The notes under the pieces are model-generated. The model was given only the letters and a program-made list of their open reading frames with translations. It was not told where the DNA came from and searched no databases. This document shows, piece by piece, positions 1 through 7,422 of a DNA stretch of 32,326 bases (position 1 is the first letter of the stretch; each line of letters begins with the position of its first letter). The position numbers were made by a program, and so were the translations under genes. This DNA is from Acidobacteriota bacterium (GTDB taxonomy: Bacteria > Acidobacteriota > Vicinamibacteria > Vicinamibacterales > Fen-181). The stretch spans positions 1 through 32,326 of the forward strand of contig JADGOB010000036.1 in the NCBI GenBank assembly GCA_017883185.1, given 5' to 3'.

Positions 1-1353
1 TTCTTCCGCGAAACCAGCGGCACGGGAACGACCCAGAACACGGTCGAGGTCGCGGTCAACCTGGCCGAACCGACCCAGCGCTACACGCTGGCGCGGTTCC
101 GCACGGATGATCCGACCGCGAACCCGGGCAACCTCGTGGGCGTGCGCGCCGGCGGCGGCGGCGGCCAGCGTGGCGGCGGCGGCGGCCGCGGCGGGTTCGG
201 CGGCGGCGGCGGCCCGGTGCTCCTGTCGCCCGACAAGACGAGCGTGTACTACCAGGGCACGCTCAACGACAAGAACCCCGAGCAGGTGGGGCCGAAGACG
301 TTCATCGACCGGGTGGCCATCAAGAACGCCGAGAAGAAGCGCTTGTTCGAGAGCGACAACAAGGACGTCTTCGAGAGCGTGACGACGGTGCTCGACCCGG
401 AGGCGGGGCGCTTCATCATCGAGCGGCAGGGCCCGACGCAGGTAGGCCAGTTCTTCCTCCTCGACGGGGCGACGCGGAAACCGCTGACCGACAACACGGA
501 TCTCTTCCCGGATCTCACGAGCGCGCCGAGACAGCGCGTGATGATCGAGCGGGCCGACGGGATCAAGTTCCCGATTCACGTGATGCTGCCGCCCGGGTAT
601 CAGAAGGGAACACGCCTGCCGGCGATCTTCTGGTTCTACCCGCGGGAATACACCGACCAGGAGGCGATCGACCGGCCGGATCGCGCGTTCAACAAGAACT
701 CGTTCCAGAGCTTCGGCACGCGGTCGATGCAGTTCTTCGTGCGCCTCGGCTACGCGGTCGTCGTCGATGCGCCGGGCGCGGTCCCGATCGTCGGGCCCAA
801 CGGCCAGCAGAACAACAACTACGTCAACGACCTGCGAAACAGCCTCTCGGCGATCATCGACGAGCTCGATCGGCAGGCCCTCGTCGATCGGACGCGGCTG
901 GCCATTGGCGGCCATAGCTACGGCGCGTTCACGACGGTCAACGCGATGGTCCACACGCCGTTCTTCAAGGCGGGGATCGCGGGCGACGGCGCCTACAACC
1001 GGACGCTGACGCCGATCGGGTTCCAGAGTGAACGGCGCGACCTGTGGGAGGCGCCGAACGTGTACCTCGCCATGTCGCCGTTCCTCTATGCGAACAACAT
1101 GACGGGCGCGCTGCTGATGTACCACGGACTCGGCGACCAGAACGTGGGGACCGATCCGACCAACTCGATGCGGATGTTCCACGCGCTGAACGGGCTCGGC
1201 AAGACGGCGGCGCTCTACCTGTATCCGCTGGAGGATCACGGGCCTGCGTCGAAGGAGACGTTGCTCGACCTGTGGGCGCGCTGGGCAGCGTGGCTCGACA
1301 AGTACGTCAAGAACCCGCAGAAGGCGGACGCGAAGCCGGCGGAAGGCAAGTAG
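1..1353 (+). CDS. S9 family prolyl oligopeptidase-like peptidase, 5' partial
   Basis: The reading frame is open from the first base, so the gene starts upstream of the window; at least 450 residues are present. The C-terminal half is an alpha/beta-hydrolase catalytic domain of peptidase family S9. The nucleophile motif GGHSYGAF has its serine codon at 916-918, the acid lies in GLGDQNVG (Asp codon 1135-1137) and the histidine in EDHGPAS (codon 1237-1239), the correct Ser-Asp-His order and spacing for the family. The upstream part should be the end of the beta-propeller that gates substrate access. A glycine-rich insert (about 148-216) interrupts it. The family cleaves oligopeptides; related proteins here are usually exported, but the N-terminus is not visible. 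It converges on the membrane-protein gene ending at 1495. Family assignment is firm; exact substrate is unknown. Confidence 0.9.
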   Translation, partial: FFRETSGTGTTQNTVEVAVNLAEPTQRYTLARFRTDDPTANPGNLVGVRAGGGGGQRGGGGGRGGFGGGGGPVLLSPDKTSVYYQGTLNDKNPEQVGPKTFIDRVAIKNAEKKRLFESDNKDVFESVTTVLDPEAGRFIIERQGPTQVGQFFLLDGATRKPLTDNTDLFPDLTSAPRQRVMIERADGIKFPIHVMLPPGYQKGTRLPAIFWFYPREYTDQEAIDRPDRAFNKNSFQSFGTRSMQFFVRLGYAVVVDAPGAVPIVGPNGQQNNNYVNDLRNSLSAIIDELDRQALVDRTRLAIGGHSYGAFTTVNAMVHTPFFKAGIAGDGAYNRTLTPIGFQSERRDLWEAPNVYLAMSPFLYANNMTGALLMYHGLGDQNVGTDPTNSMRMFHALNGLGKTAALYLYPLEDHGPASKETLLDLWARWAAWLDKYVKNPQKADAKPAEGK

Positions 1354-1375
1354 AACAGGTGCTAAGAACGAAAGA

Positions 1376-1403
1376 GGCAGGGCGGATTGGATGCCGCCCT
1401 GCC
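1376..1403. terminator. Hairpin between convergent genes
   Basis: A perfect 10-bp stem (GGCAGGGCGG / CCGCCCTGCC) with an 8-nt loop lies 22 nt after the S9 peptidase stop codon. There is no T-run after either arm, so it is not a canonical intrinsic terminator, but its position between converging genes fits a bidirectional transcription stop or transcript 3'-end stabiliser. Confidence 0.4.
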
Positions 1404-1418
1404 CACTGAATCCAGAAT

Positions 1419-1462
1419 CCCCTTCGACTCGCCCTGCTCGGATGCACTCGCTGAGGGCAGGC
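1419..1462. repeat. Dispersed repeat, CCCTTCGACTCG...CTCGCTGAGGGCAGG type
   Basis: This stretch begins CCCCTTCGACTCG and ends ACTCGCTGAGGGCAGGC. It resembles, in reverse complement, the 32-bp sequence at 24140-24171 (CCTGCCCTGAGCGAG...GAGTCGAAGGG), with an altered centre. Having two relatives in unrelated intergenic spaces 23 kb apart points to a dispersed family. It is flanked by near-matching direct copies of GAATCCAGAATCC (1408-1420) and GGATCCTGAATCC. Confidence 0.45.
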
Positions 1463-1494
1463 CGGCTGCTGGATCCTGAATCCCGAGTCCCGCC

Positions 1495-2091
1495 TTACCC
1501 AGCCGTGTCGGTCTTCTTTTTCGTCGCGAACGTCGGGTAGATGAGCCAGGCGCCCACCGCCATCAACGCCACGGGCCACCATTTCTCCAGCCAGTCCAGC
1601 GGGACCCCGAACAGCGTGTGCGACAAGGCCACCACGCCAACGATCACCAGGGCCACGCCGCCAACCAGCGTGCCGCGCCCTGCCGTGACGGCGAATTCCT
1701 CCGGCAGCGTGGCCGGGCCGATGCCGGCAAGCGCGTTGTTGTAGAACACCGCGCGGCGCCAGGCGTCCACGATGTTGTACAGCCAGAAGAACGCCAGGAA
1801 GATCGCGAACAGCGGCTCGACATGGCTGAGCGCGTTGGACGAGAGCAGCCCGATGATCGACGCGACCACCAGCGCGTTGGTGAATCCCTGCTGGTAAAAG
1901 CCGACGTAGATCTGCCCGAGGCCGGGCATCATCGACAGCACGAGCGCGAGCACGGGCGACTTGCGGCGCGGGTCGTCGAAATAGTCGCGGCGCCCGTGTG
2001 CCGCTGCCTGGCGAGCGATCGGCTCGGCCTGGCGAGGGGTTGGGGTACTGTCGTAGTTCGGTTCCATAACTTCGTCCGGGTGATTCTGCAT
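1495..2091 (-). CDS. Small integral membrane protein (TM2/DUF5683-like)
   Basis: 198 residues. The first 45 residues are polar and probably cytoplasmic. They are followed by hydrophobic segments starting PVLALVLSMMPGLGQIYVG, then around SIIGLLSSNALS, LFAIFLAFFWLYNIVDAW, GGVALVIVGVVALS and WWPVALMAVGAWLIY. The pattern 'PGLGQIYxGxxxxG' followed by an 'xxWLYNIVDAWRRA' helix is typical of small TM2-like and DUF5683-like proteins; their biochemical role is unknown. The ATG at 2091 is preceded by GGGAG at 7-nt spacing. It is the third gene of the ECF sigma/anti-sigma operon, 36 bp after the anti-sigma gene, so it is probably a target or accessory of that envelope-stress circuit. Function is inferred only from context. 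Confidence 0.8.
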   Translation of the reverse strand: MQNHPDEVMEPNYDSTPTPRQAEPIARQAAAHGRRDYFDDPRRKSPVLALVLSMMPGLGQIYVGFYQQGFTNALVVASIIGLLSSNALSHVEPLFAIFLAFFWLYNIVDAWRRAVFYNNALAGIGPATLPEEFAVTAGRGTLVGGVALVIVGVVALSHTLFGVPLDWLEKWWPVALMAVGAWLIYPTFATKKKTDTAG

Positions 2092-2127
2092 ATGTCATCT
2101 CCCTCTGTTCGTGCGTTCCTACAATGG

Positions 2128-3069
2128 CTAACGCACGGCAGGTATCGTTGGTTCGGCGGTCGCCACCCCTGCGGCTCTTCCAAGCGCGTCGAACACGCGC
2201 CCGGCCACGTCCCGTGCTTCCGAGACCACCGACCAGAACGGCGCGACCACGTGCGCCTGCCACCACTGATACAACAACTCCCCGCCTTCGGCGAGCACGC
2301 TTCGCTCTGGCCCGGCATTGGCTCGGCCGGCATTCGGCCGGATGGCGCGTTCGACCGACGCCAGCGTGTTCGCACCGACCTTTCGCGCGTTCGCCAGCGG
2401 GCGGCTGACCGCGTGAGCGACGTCTCTGACGTGCGGCTGCACGCGTGCGGAGGCGTCCCGGAACGCGACAACCGGGTTCCCGAATACGACAAGCAGCAGC
2501 AACGTCAGGACGTACGCCACCTCGAAGCTGAAGCGTGGCCGCTGCGCGACGCGTGCGATCCAGGCCGAGACCCTCTCGCGTAACCCTGTCGAGCCGGAAC
2601 CAAAGCGGCTCGGCCGCGCATGAGCGCCGAACGTCGCATCGGCCTGGCGGCGGCTCGTCGCGGCCAGCACGTCGCGCACGATGCCCTCGCGTGGTGCCAG
2701 CTCGGCAAACGAGGGTAGCAACCGCGTCGATTCGGCGAGGGCCGCGGCCAGCGAAGTGCACCGGGGACAACGCGCGAGGTGGGCGTCCATCAACTCCTGG
2801 TCGAACCTCACCAACTGGCGATCGACGAAATCGCACAGCCGCTCGCGCGCGGATGCGCACGGGTTGCCGCTGGTCTTCGACACGATGGCCGCCGACAGCG
2901 TCTCGTGGCCCTCGTCGTCCAAATCGTCGGCGCGCCCCGCCATCGCCTCGAACAGCCGCGCGCAGCGGGCGCACCCGGCGAGGTGCGCGTCCGCCTCGCA
3001 CCACTGGTCCGCCGTGCAGCGACCGTCGAGCAGCGCGTCGAGCCGTAGGTCGAATCCCTGGCAGTTCAT
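2128..3069 (-). CDS. Anti-sigma factor with two zf-HC2-like zinc fingers
   Basis: 313 residues. The N-terminus holds two zinc-binding anti-sigma (ZAS, zf-HC2) modules with identical spacing: Cys3-x25-His29-x3-Cys33-x2-Cys36 and Cys71-x25-His97-x3-Cys101-x2-Cys104. Such modules bind and hold ECF sigma factors, and often respond to thiol or envelope signals. A single transmembrane helix follows at about residues 182-203 (FEVAYVLTLLLLVVFGNP), leaving about 110 C-terminal residues, presumably periplasmic, that match no domain I recognise. The gene starts 4 bp after the sigma factor stop codon, the standard arrangement for a cognate pair. Most ZAS anti-sigma factors have one finger module, so the tandem is unusual. 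The identification rests on the motif and the gene order. Confidence 0.87.
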   Translation of the reverse strand: MNCQGFDLRLDALLDGRCTADQWCEADAHLAGCARCARLFEAMAGRADDLDDEGHETLSAAIVSKTSGNPCASARERLCDFVDRQLVRFDQELMDAHLARCPRCTSLAAALAESTRLLPSFAELAPREGIVRDVLAATSRRQADATFGAHARPSRFGSGSTGLRERVSAWIARVAQRPRFSFEVAYVLTLLLLVVFGNPVVAFRDASARVQPHVRDVAHAVSRPLANARKVGANTLASVERAIRPNAGRANAGPERSVLAEGGELLYQWWQAHVVAPFWSVVSEARDVAGRVFDALGRAAGVATAEPTIPAVR

Positions 3070-3073
3070 CGCG

Positions 3074-3643
3074 TCACGCTCCGCCTTCGGTCCGCGAGCC
3101 TTTGAGCGCGAGCACCTGTTCGGCGAGTTCCAGGCGCGCGCGATTCGACCGCGACTTCACGGTGCCGATCGGCACCCGGAGAATCGCGGCGACTTCCTGG
3201 AGTGACAAGCCCTGAATCTCCTTGAGCTGGAGCACCTCGCGGCTCAGCCCGCCCAGCGACCGGAGGGCGCGCCAGACGAGCTGCCGCCGGCCGGTCGCCT
3301 CCAGTTCAGCCTCAGGGCTGGCGTCCGGGCTCGCGAGATCCCACATCTCGTCGGCCTGGATATCCTCGGCGGGCGGCCGCGCCTTCTTCCGGCGCAGCTG
3401 GTCCAGGCAGACGTTGCGGGCCACGCGCACCAGCCATGGCGTGAACCCCTCGGCCGGAGCCCATTTTCCGCGGCTTTCGTACAACCGGACGAAGATGTCC
3501 TGCGCCAGATCCCTGGCCTCGTCCGGGCCGGAGGCATAGCCCGAGGCAATCGAGTAGACGCGCCGCTCGAACTGGCGGACCAGGGCCTCCCAGGCGAGGT
3601 CATCGCCCTGCCGGCAGCGGTCGAGCAGGCTGGCCAGGTCCAT
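3074..3643 (-). CDS. ECF-type RNA polymerase sigma factor
   Basis: 189 residues from the ATG at 3643; a GTG at 3649 would add two residues. Region 2 is clear: 'GDDLAWEALVRQFERRVY', then 'DEARDLAQDIFVRLYES' (core binding and -10 recognition) and 'FTPWLVRVARNVCLDQLRRKKAR'. After an acidic linker comes region 4: 'LSREVLQLKEIQGLSLQEVA' and 'VPIGTVKSRSNRARLELAE', the helix-turn-helix that reads the -35 element. No region 1 or 3 is present, as expected for ECF (group 4) factors. The cognate anti-sigma gene follows after 4 bp, and a candidate ECF promoter lies upstream at 3687-3713. It directs RNA polymerase to an unknown regulon, probably including its own operon. Confidence 0.95.
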   Translation of the reverse strand: MDLASLLDRCRQGDDLAWEALVRQFERRVYSIASGYASGPDEARDLAQDIFVRLYESRGKWAPAEGFTPWLVRVARNVCLDQLRRKKARPPAEDIQADEMWDLASPDASPEAELEATGRRQLVWRALRSLGGLSREVLQLKEIQGLSLQEVAAILRVPIGTVKSRSNRARLELAEQVLALKGSRTEGGA

Positions 3644-3686
3644 GGTCACTTCGTCCCCGGGCCGCCAACCGGCCCGTCATGAACTG

Positions 3687-3713
3687 AAACGCAGCGGCGG
3701 CACGAATGGTTCC
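3687..3713 (-). promoter_or_regulatory. Candidate ECF-sigma autoregulatory promoter
   Basis: Read on the minus strand, GGAAC (3713-3709) is followed after exactly 17 nt by CGTTT (3691-3687). This matches the general ECF consensus of a GGAAC -35 element and a CGTC/CGTT-type -10 element. The predicted start of transcription lies roughly 35-40 nt upstream of the sigma gene ATG at 3643. The most direct reading is that the sigma factor transcribes its own operon. It is a single site, unsupported by comparison with other genomes. Confidence 0.45.
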
Positions 3714-3857
3714 CGCCTTCGCCCTTCCGCCTCCGCCCTTCGGGCTTCGGCGTGACGAGCCTGGCTACGGCGTGGCAAGCCCGCGTGATTTCGCCCTTTG
3801 GGCTTCGGCGTGGCAAGCCCCCCGCCTTCCCGCCTTTCCGCCTTTCCGCCTTCCGTG
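3714..3857. repeat. Short tandem and direct repeats in a divergent intergenic region
   Basis: Between the sigma operon and the tricorn-like gene, GGGCTTCGGCGTG occurs at 3748-3760 and again at 3800-3812, and variants of GGCGTGGCAAGCCC recur. A run of CGCCTTTCCG/CCTTTCCGCC units fills about 3824-3850. The block is compositionally biased (pyrimidine-rich on the plus strand) and not coding. It may separate or modulate the two divergent promoters. Confidence 0.45.
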
Positions 3858-3907
3858 TAGGATAGCCGCATTCTGATCTCCGTTTCTTTCACCCGAGAGG
3901 CCACACC

Positions 3908-6900
3908 ATGTTCACGCGCATTGCGCGGGCGATGCTCGCGCTTCCCTTGCTCATCGTGGCGCTTGGCGCCGCACCAGAGTCTCAGCCGACTCGCCTCTTG
4001 CGCTCCCCGACGGTGAGCGCCACGCAGATTGCGTTCGCATACGCCAACAACATCTGGGTGGTCGAGCGCGCGGGCGGCCGGGCCCGGCGCCTGACGAGCT
4101 TCCAGGGCCAGACGACGAACCCGCACTTCTCGCCGGACGGAAAGTGGATGGCGTTCAGCGGCGAATATGCCGGGAACACCGACGTCTACGTCGTGCCGGC
4201 CGACGGCGGCGAACCACGACGCCTGACGTGGCATCCGGGTGCCGACAGCGTCCAGGGCTGGACGCCCGACGGCAAGGCGATTGTGTTCGCCTCCTCGCGC
4301 GCGACCTGGGCGCCGAGCGGCGCGCCGCGCTTCTGGACGGTCCCGGTCGAGGGCGGCGTCGAGCAACCGCTGGCGCTTCCCCGCGGATACCAGGGGAAGA
4401 TCTCCGCTGACGGCACGCACATCGCCTACCGGATGAACAACTCGTGGGACGACGAGCGGCGCAACTACCGAGGCGGCCAGAACCGGCCGATCTGGATCGT
4501 CGATCTCGTGACCTTCGACCTTGTCTCGCCACCGTGGACCGATTCGAAAGACACGGACCCGGTGTGGGTTGGCGACACGGTCTATTTCATCTCCGACCGT
4601 GACGGCGTGGCCAATGTCTGGTCGTTCGACACGAAGGCGAAGAAGCTGGCGCAGGCGACCACCTTCACCGACTTCGACGTGAAGACGCTGGATGCGGGCG
4701 CCGGCGTGGTGGTGTTCGAACAGGCCGGATACATCCACGAACTCGACCCGAAGACCGGGAAGGCGCACGCCGTGAACATCACGGCGACGGGCGACTTCCC
4801 CTGGATGATGCCCCGCTGGGAGGACGTGACCAGCCGCATGACGAACATCGCGCTGTCACCAACCGGCAAGCGCGTCGTGGCCGAAGCGCGCGGCGAGATC
4901 TTCACGATCCCGGCCGAGAAGGGCGACGCCCGCAACCTGACGAATTCCAGCGCGTCGGCCGAGCGCGATCCGGCATGGTCGCCGGACGGCAAATACGTGT
5001 CGTGGTTCAGCGACAAGTCGGGCGAATACAAGCTGGTCATCGCGGAACAGGACGGCCTGAAGCCGCCGCGCGAGGTGCCGCTGCCGACACCAACTCACTT
5101 CTACACGGCCTCGTGGTCACCCGACTCGAAGAAACTGCTCTACACCGACACCAACCTGCACGTGTGCGTCGTGGACGTGGAAACGGGCAAGTCGAAGATC
5201 GTGGGCCATGACCCGTGGATGGTGCCGCGGCGCACGGTGAACCCGGTGTGGAGCCCCGACTCGAAGTGGGTCGCCTACTCGGCGCACCTCGACTCGCTCT
5301 ATCGAGCGATCTTCGTCAGCAACGTGGAGACGGGCGAGACCAAGCGGGTCACCGACGGCATGGCCGACGCGATGTGGCCGGCGTGGGATGCCAGCGGCAA
5401 GTACCTCTGGTTCCTGGCCTCGACCGACTACGGGCTGCTGTCGCAGTGGCTCGACATGACGTCGTACGACCGGACCGAGAACTTCGGCCTCTACGTGGCC
5501 GTGCTGAAGAAGGGCGAGCCCAGCCCGCTGCTGCCCGAGAGCGACGAGGACAGCGGCATCGGGAGCGGGCGGCCGTCTCCGCCGGCGGCGGGCGATGCGG
5601 CGCAAGGCGCTGGCGATCAGCCGGCGGCGGAGCGCCGAGGCGGCCAGAAACCGGTGACAGTGCAGATCGACTTCGACAACATCCAGCAGCGGATCGTTTC
5701 AGTGCCGGGCGTGCCCGAGCGGCAGTATTCAAACCTGCGGGCCGGCGTGGCCGGGCAGGTGTTCTACCTGGAAGCCGCGCCTGCCGGCGGGGGCGGTGGT
5801 GCCGCCGCCCCTGGTGCGGGCGGCGCGGTGCTGCAGCGCTATCGCCTGAGCGACCGCAAGGCGGCGCAGTTCGTGACCGGCGTCATCGAGTACACGCTCA
5901 GCGCCGACGGCCGCAAGCTGCTCTATCGCGCGGGTGGCGGCGGCGGGGCTGGCGGTGGCGCACGTGGTGCGGCTGCTCCGACCGGGCCAAGCCTCTACCT
6001 CGTGGATGCCGACCGCACCCCCCCGCAAGCGGGGACCGGGCGGCTGAGCGCGACGCTCCGGATGTACCTGGAGCCGAAGGAAGAGTTCAAGCAGATCTTC
6101 AACGAAGGGTGGCGCAACCAGCGCGACTTCCTCTACGTGCCGAATCTCCACGGCGCCGACTGGCCGAAGATGAAGACGATGTACGGGCAGCTGCTGCCGT
6201 ACGTCAACCATCGCGCCGATCTCAACTACCTCCTCGACATGATGGGCGCGGAGATCGCGATCGGCCACTCGTACGTCCGCGGCGGGGACATGCCCGACCT
6301 CCCCTTGTCGCCGGGCGGCCTGCTTGGAGCCGACTTCACGATCGACGCCGGACGCTACAAGATCGCCCGGATCTACGACAACGAGAGCTGGAACCCGGAT
6401 CTCCGGGCGCCGCTGTCGGTGCCCGGCGTGGACGTCTCCGTTGGCGACTACATTCTGAAGATCAACGGCGTCGACCTGAAGGCGCCCGACAACATCTACC
6501 GGCTGCTCGACGGCACGGCAAACCGCCAGACGTCGCTGACGGTGAACAACAAGCCGACGCTCGAAGGCGCGCGCCAGGTCACCGTGGTGCCGGTGGCGAA
6601 CGAGCAGGGGCTGCGCACACGCGCGTGGGTCGAGTCGAACCGACGCCTGGTGGACAAGCTGTCGAACGGCCAGCTCGCGTACGTCCACCTGCCAAACACG
6701 GGTCAGCCCGGATACACCAGCTTCAACCGCTACTACTTCGCGCAGCAGGACAAGAAGGGCGCCATCGTCGACGAGCGATTCAACGGCGGCGGGTCGGCAG
6801 CCGACTACATCATCGACGTGCTGCAGCGCGACTTCGACGGCTACTTCAACAACGTCGCCGGCGACCGCGTGCCGTTCACCAGCCCGGCGGCCGGCATCTG

Positions 6901-7288
6901 GGGGCCGAAGGTGATGATCATCAACGAGATGGCCGGCTCGGGCGGCGACCTGATGCCATACATGTTCAAGCGCCGGAAGATCGGACCGCTGGTCGGCAAA
7001 CGCACGTGGGGAGGCCTCGTCCATACCGCCGACACCCCACCGTTCGTGGACGGCGGGTCGATGATCGCGCCCCGTGGCGGCTTCTTCGGGCGCGACGGCA
7101 AGTGGGCGGTCGAGAACGAAGGCGTGGGCCCCGACATCGACGTCGAGAACTGGCCGAAAGACGTGATCGGCGGCCACGACCCACAGCTCGAACGGGCTGT
7201 CCAGGAGGCACTGCGGATGCTCGAGGAGAAGCCGGTGAACCGGGCGGTCAAGGAACCGCCACCACCGACGTGGGGAAAACGGAAGTAA
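3908..7288 (+). CDS. Exported tricorn-like S41 protease
   Basis: 1126 residues. Residues 1-22 form a signal peptide (MFTRIARAMLALPLLIVALG). Next comes a long beta-propeller region with repeated WD40/TolB-type blades: FSPDGKWMAFSG, WTPDGKAIVFAS, LSPTGKRVVAEA, WSPDGKYVSWFSD, WSPDSKKLLYTDT and WSPDSKWVAYSA. The C-terminal part is the tricorn core. His787 in AIGHSYVRGGD matches the catalytic histidine, a PDZ-like segment follows (VSVGDYILKINGVDLKAPDN), and Ser1011 in NEMAGSGGDLMPY is the S41 nucleophile. Tricorn degrades peptides of a few to about a dozen residues; archaeal tricorn is cytosolic, whereas this copy carries an export signal. Two Gly/Ala-rich inserts (5786-5826 and 5935-5976) interrupt the middle. 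The start is supported by GAGAGG 7-8 nt upstream. It is divergent from the sigma operon. Confidence 0.93.
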   Translation: MFTRIARAMLALPLLIVALGAAPESQPTRLLRSPTVSATQIAFAYANNIWVVERAGGRARRLTSFQGQTTNPHFSPDGKWMAFSGEYAGNTDVYVVPADGGEPRRLTWHPGADSVQGWTPDGKAIVFASSRATWAPSGAPRFWTVPVEGGVEQPLALPRGYQGKISADGTHIAYRMNNSWDDERRNYRGGQNRPIWIVDLVTFDLVSPPWTDSKDTDPVWVGDTVYFISDRDGVANVWSFDTKAKKLAQATTFTDFDVKTLDAGAGVVVFEQAGYIHELDPKTGKAHAVNITATGDFPWMMPRWEDVTSRMTNIALSPTGKRVVAEARGEIFTIPAEKGDARNLTNSSASAERDPAWSPDGKYVSWFSDKSGEYKLVIAEQDGLKPPREVPLPTPTHFYTASWSPDSKKLLYTDTNLHVCVVDVETGKSKIVGHDPWMVPRRTVNPVWSPDSKWVAYSAHLDSLYRAIFVSNVETGETKRVTDGMADAMWPAWDASGKYLWFLASTDYGLLSQWLDMTSYDRTENFGLYVAVLKKGEPSPLLPESDEDSGIGSGRPSPPAAGDAAQGAGDQPAAERRGGQKPVTVQIDFDNIQQRIVSVPGVPERQYSNLRAGVAGQVFYLEAAPAGGGGGAAAPGAGGAVLQRYRLSDRKAAQFVTGVIEYTLSADGRKLLYRAGGGGGAGGGARGAAAPTGPSLYLVDADRTPPQAGTGRLSATLRMYLEPKEEFKQIFNEGWRNQRDFLYVPNLHGADWPKMKTMYGQLLPYVNHRADLNYLLDMMGAEIAIGHSYVRGGDMPDLPLSPGGLLGADFTIDAGRYKIARIYDNESWNPDLRAPLSVPGVDVSVGDYILKINGVDLKAPDNIYRLLDGTANRQTSLTVNNKPTLEGARQVTVVPVANEQGLRTRAWVESNRRLVDKLSNGQLAYVHLPNTGQPGYTSFNRYYFAQQDKKGAIVDERFNGGGSAADYIIDVLQRDFDGYFNNVAGDRVPFTSPAAGIWGPKVMIINEMAGSGGDLMPYMFKRRKIGPLVGKRTWGGLVHTADTPPFVDGGSMIAPRGGFFGRDGKWAVENEGVGPDIDVENWPKDVIGGHDPQLERAVQEALRMLEEKPVNRAVKEPPPPTWGKRK

Positions 7289-7365
7289 CGCGCGGACGCG
7301 CCGGAAAAAAAGGCGGGCAAGCGGGGGGCGGGCACGCCGCCCTCCCCGTTCCTGTGGTCAGTGGC

Positions 7366-7417
7366 CAGTTGCCAGTGGCCAGTCCGTCACGCGTGGCTGA
7401 CTGGCAATTGGCAACTG
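7366..7417. repeat. Imperfect 18-bp inverted repeat between convergent genes
   Basis: The arms are CAGTTGCCAGTGGCCAGT (7366-7383) and ACTGGCAATTGGCAACTG (7400-7417). They pair with 2 mismatches in 18 around a 16-nt loop. The left side is itself built of repeated CCAGT/TGCCAGT units. The hairpin lies between the stop codons of two convergent genes (7288 and 7423), so it could end transcription from both sides. Its form is also that of dispersed GGCAACTGGCAA-type repeats. Confidence 0.5.
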
Positions 7418-7422
7418 GCTGC

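Noticed and set aside
1307-3004. Long minus-strand open frame (565 codons) over the S9 tail, membrane protein and anti-sigma genes
   Set aside because: Arg/Ala/Gly-rich, no domain, and it overlaps three genes with clear motifs and ribosome binding sites; a high-GC shadow frame.
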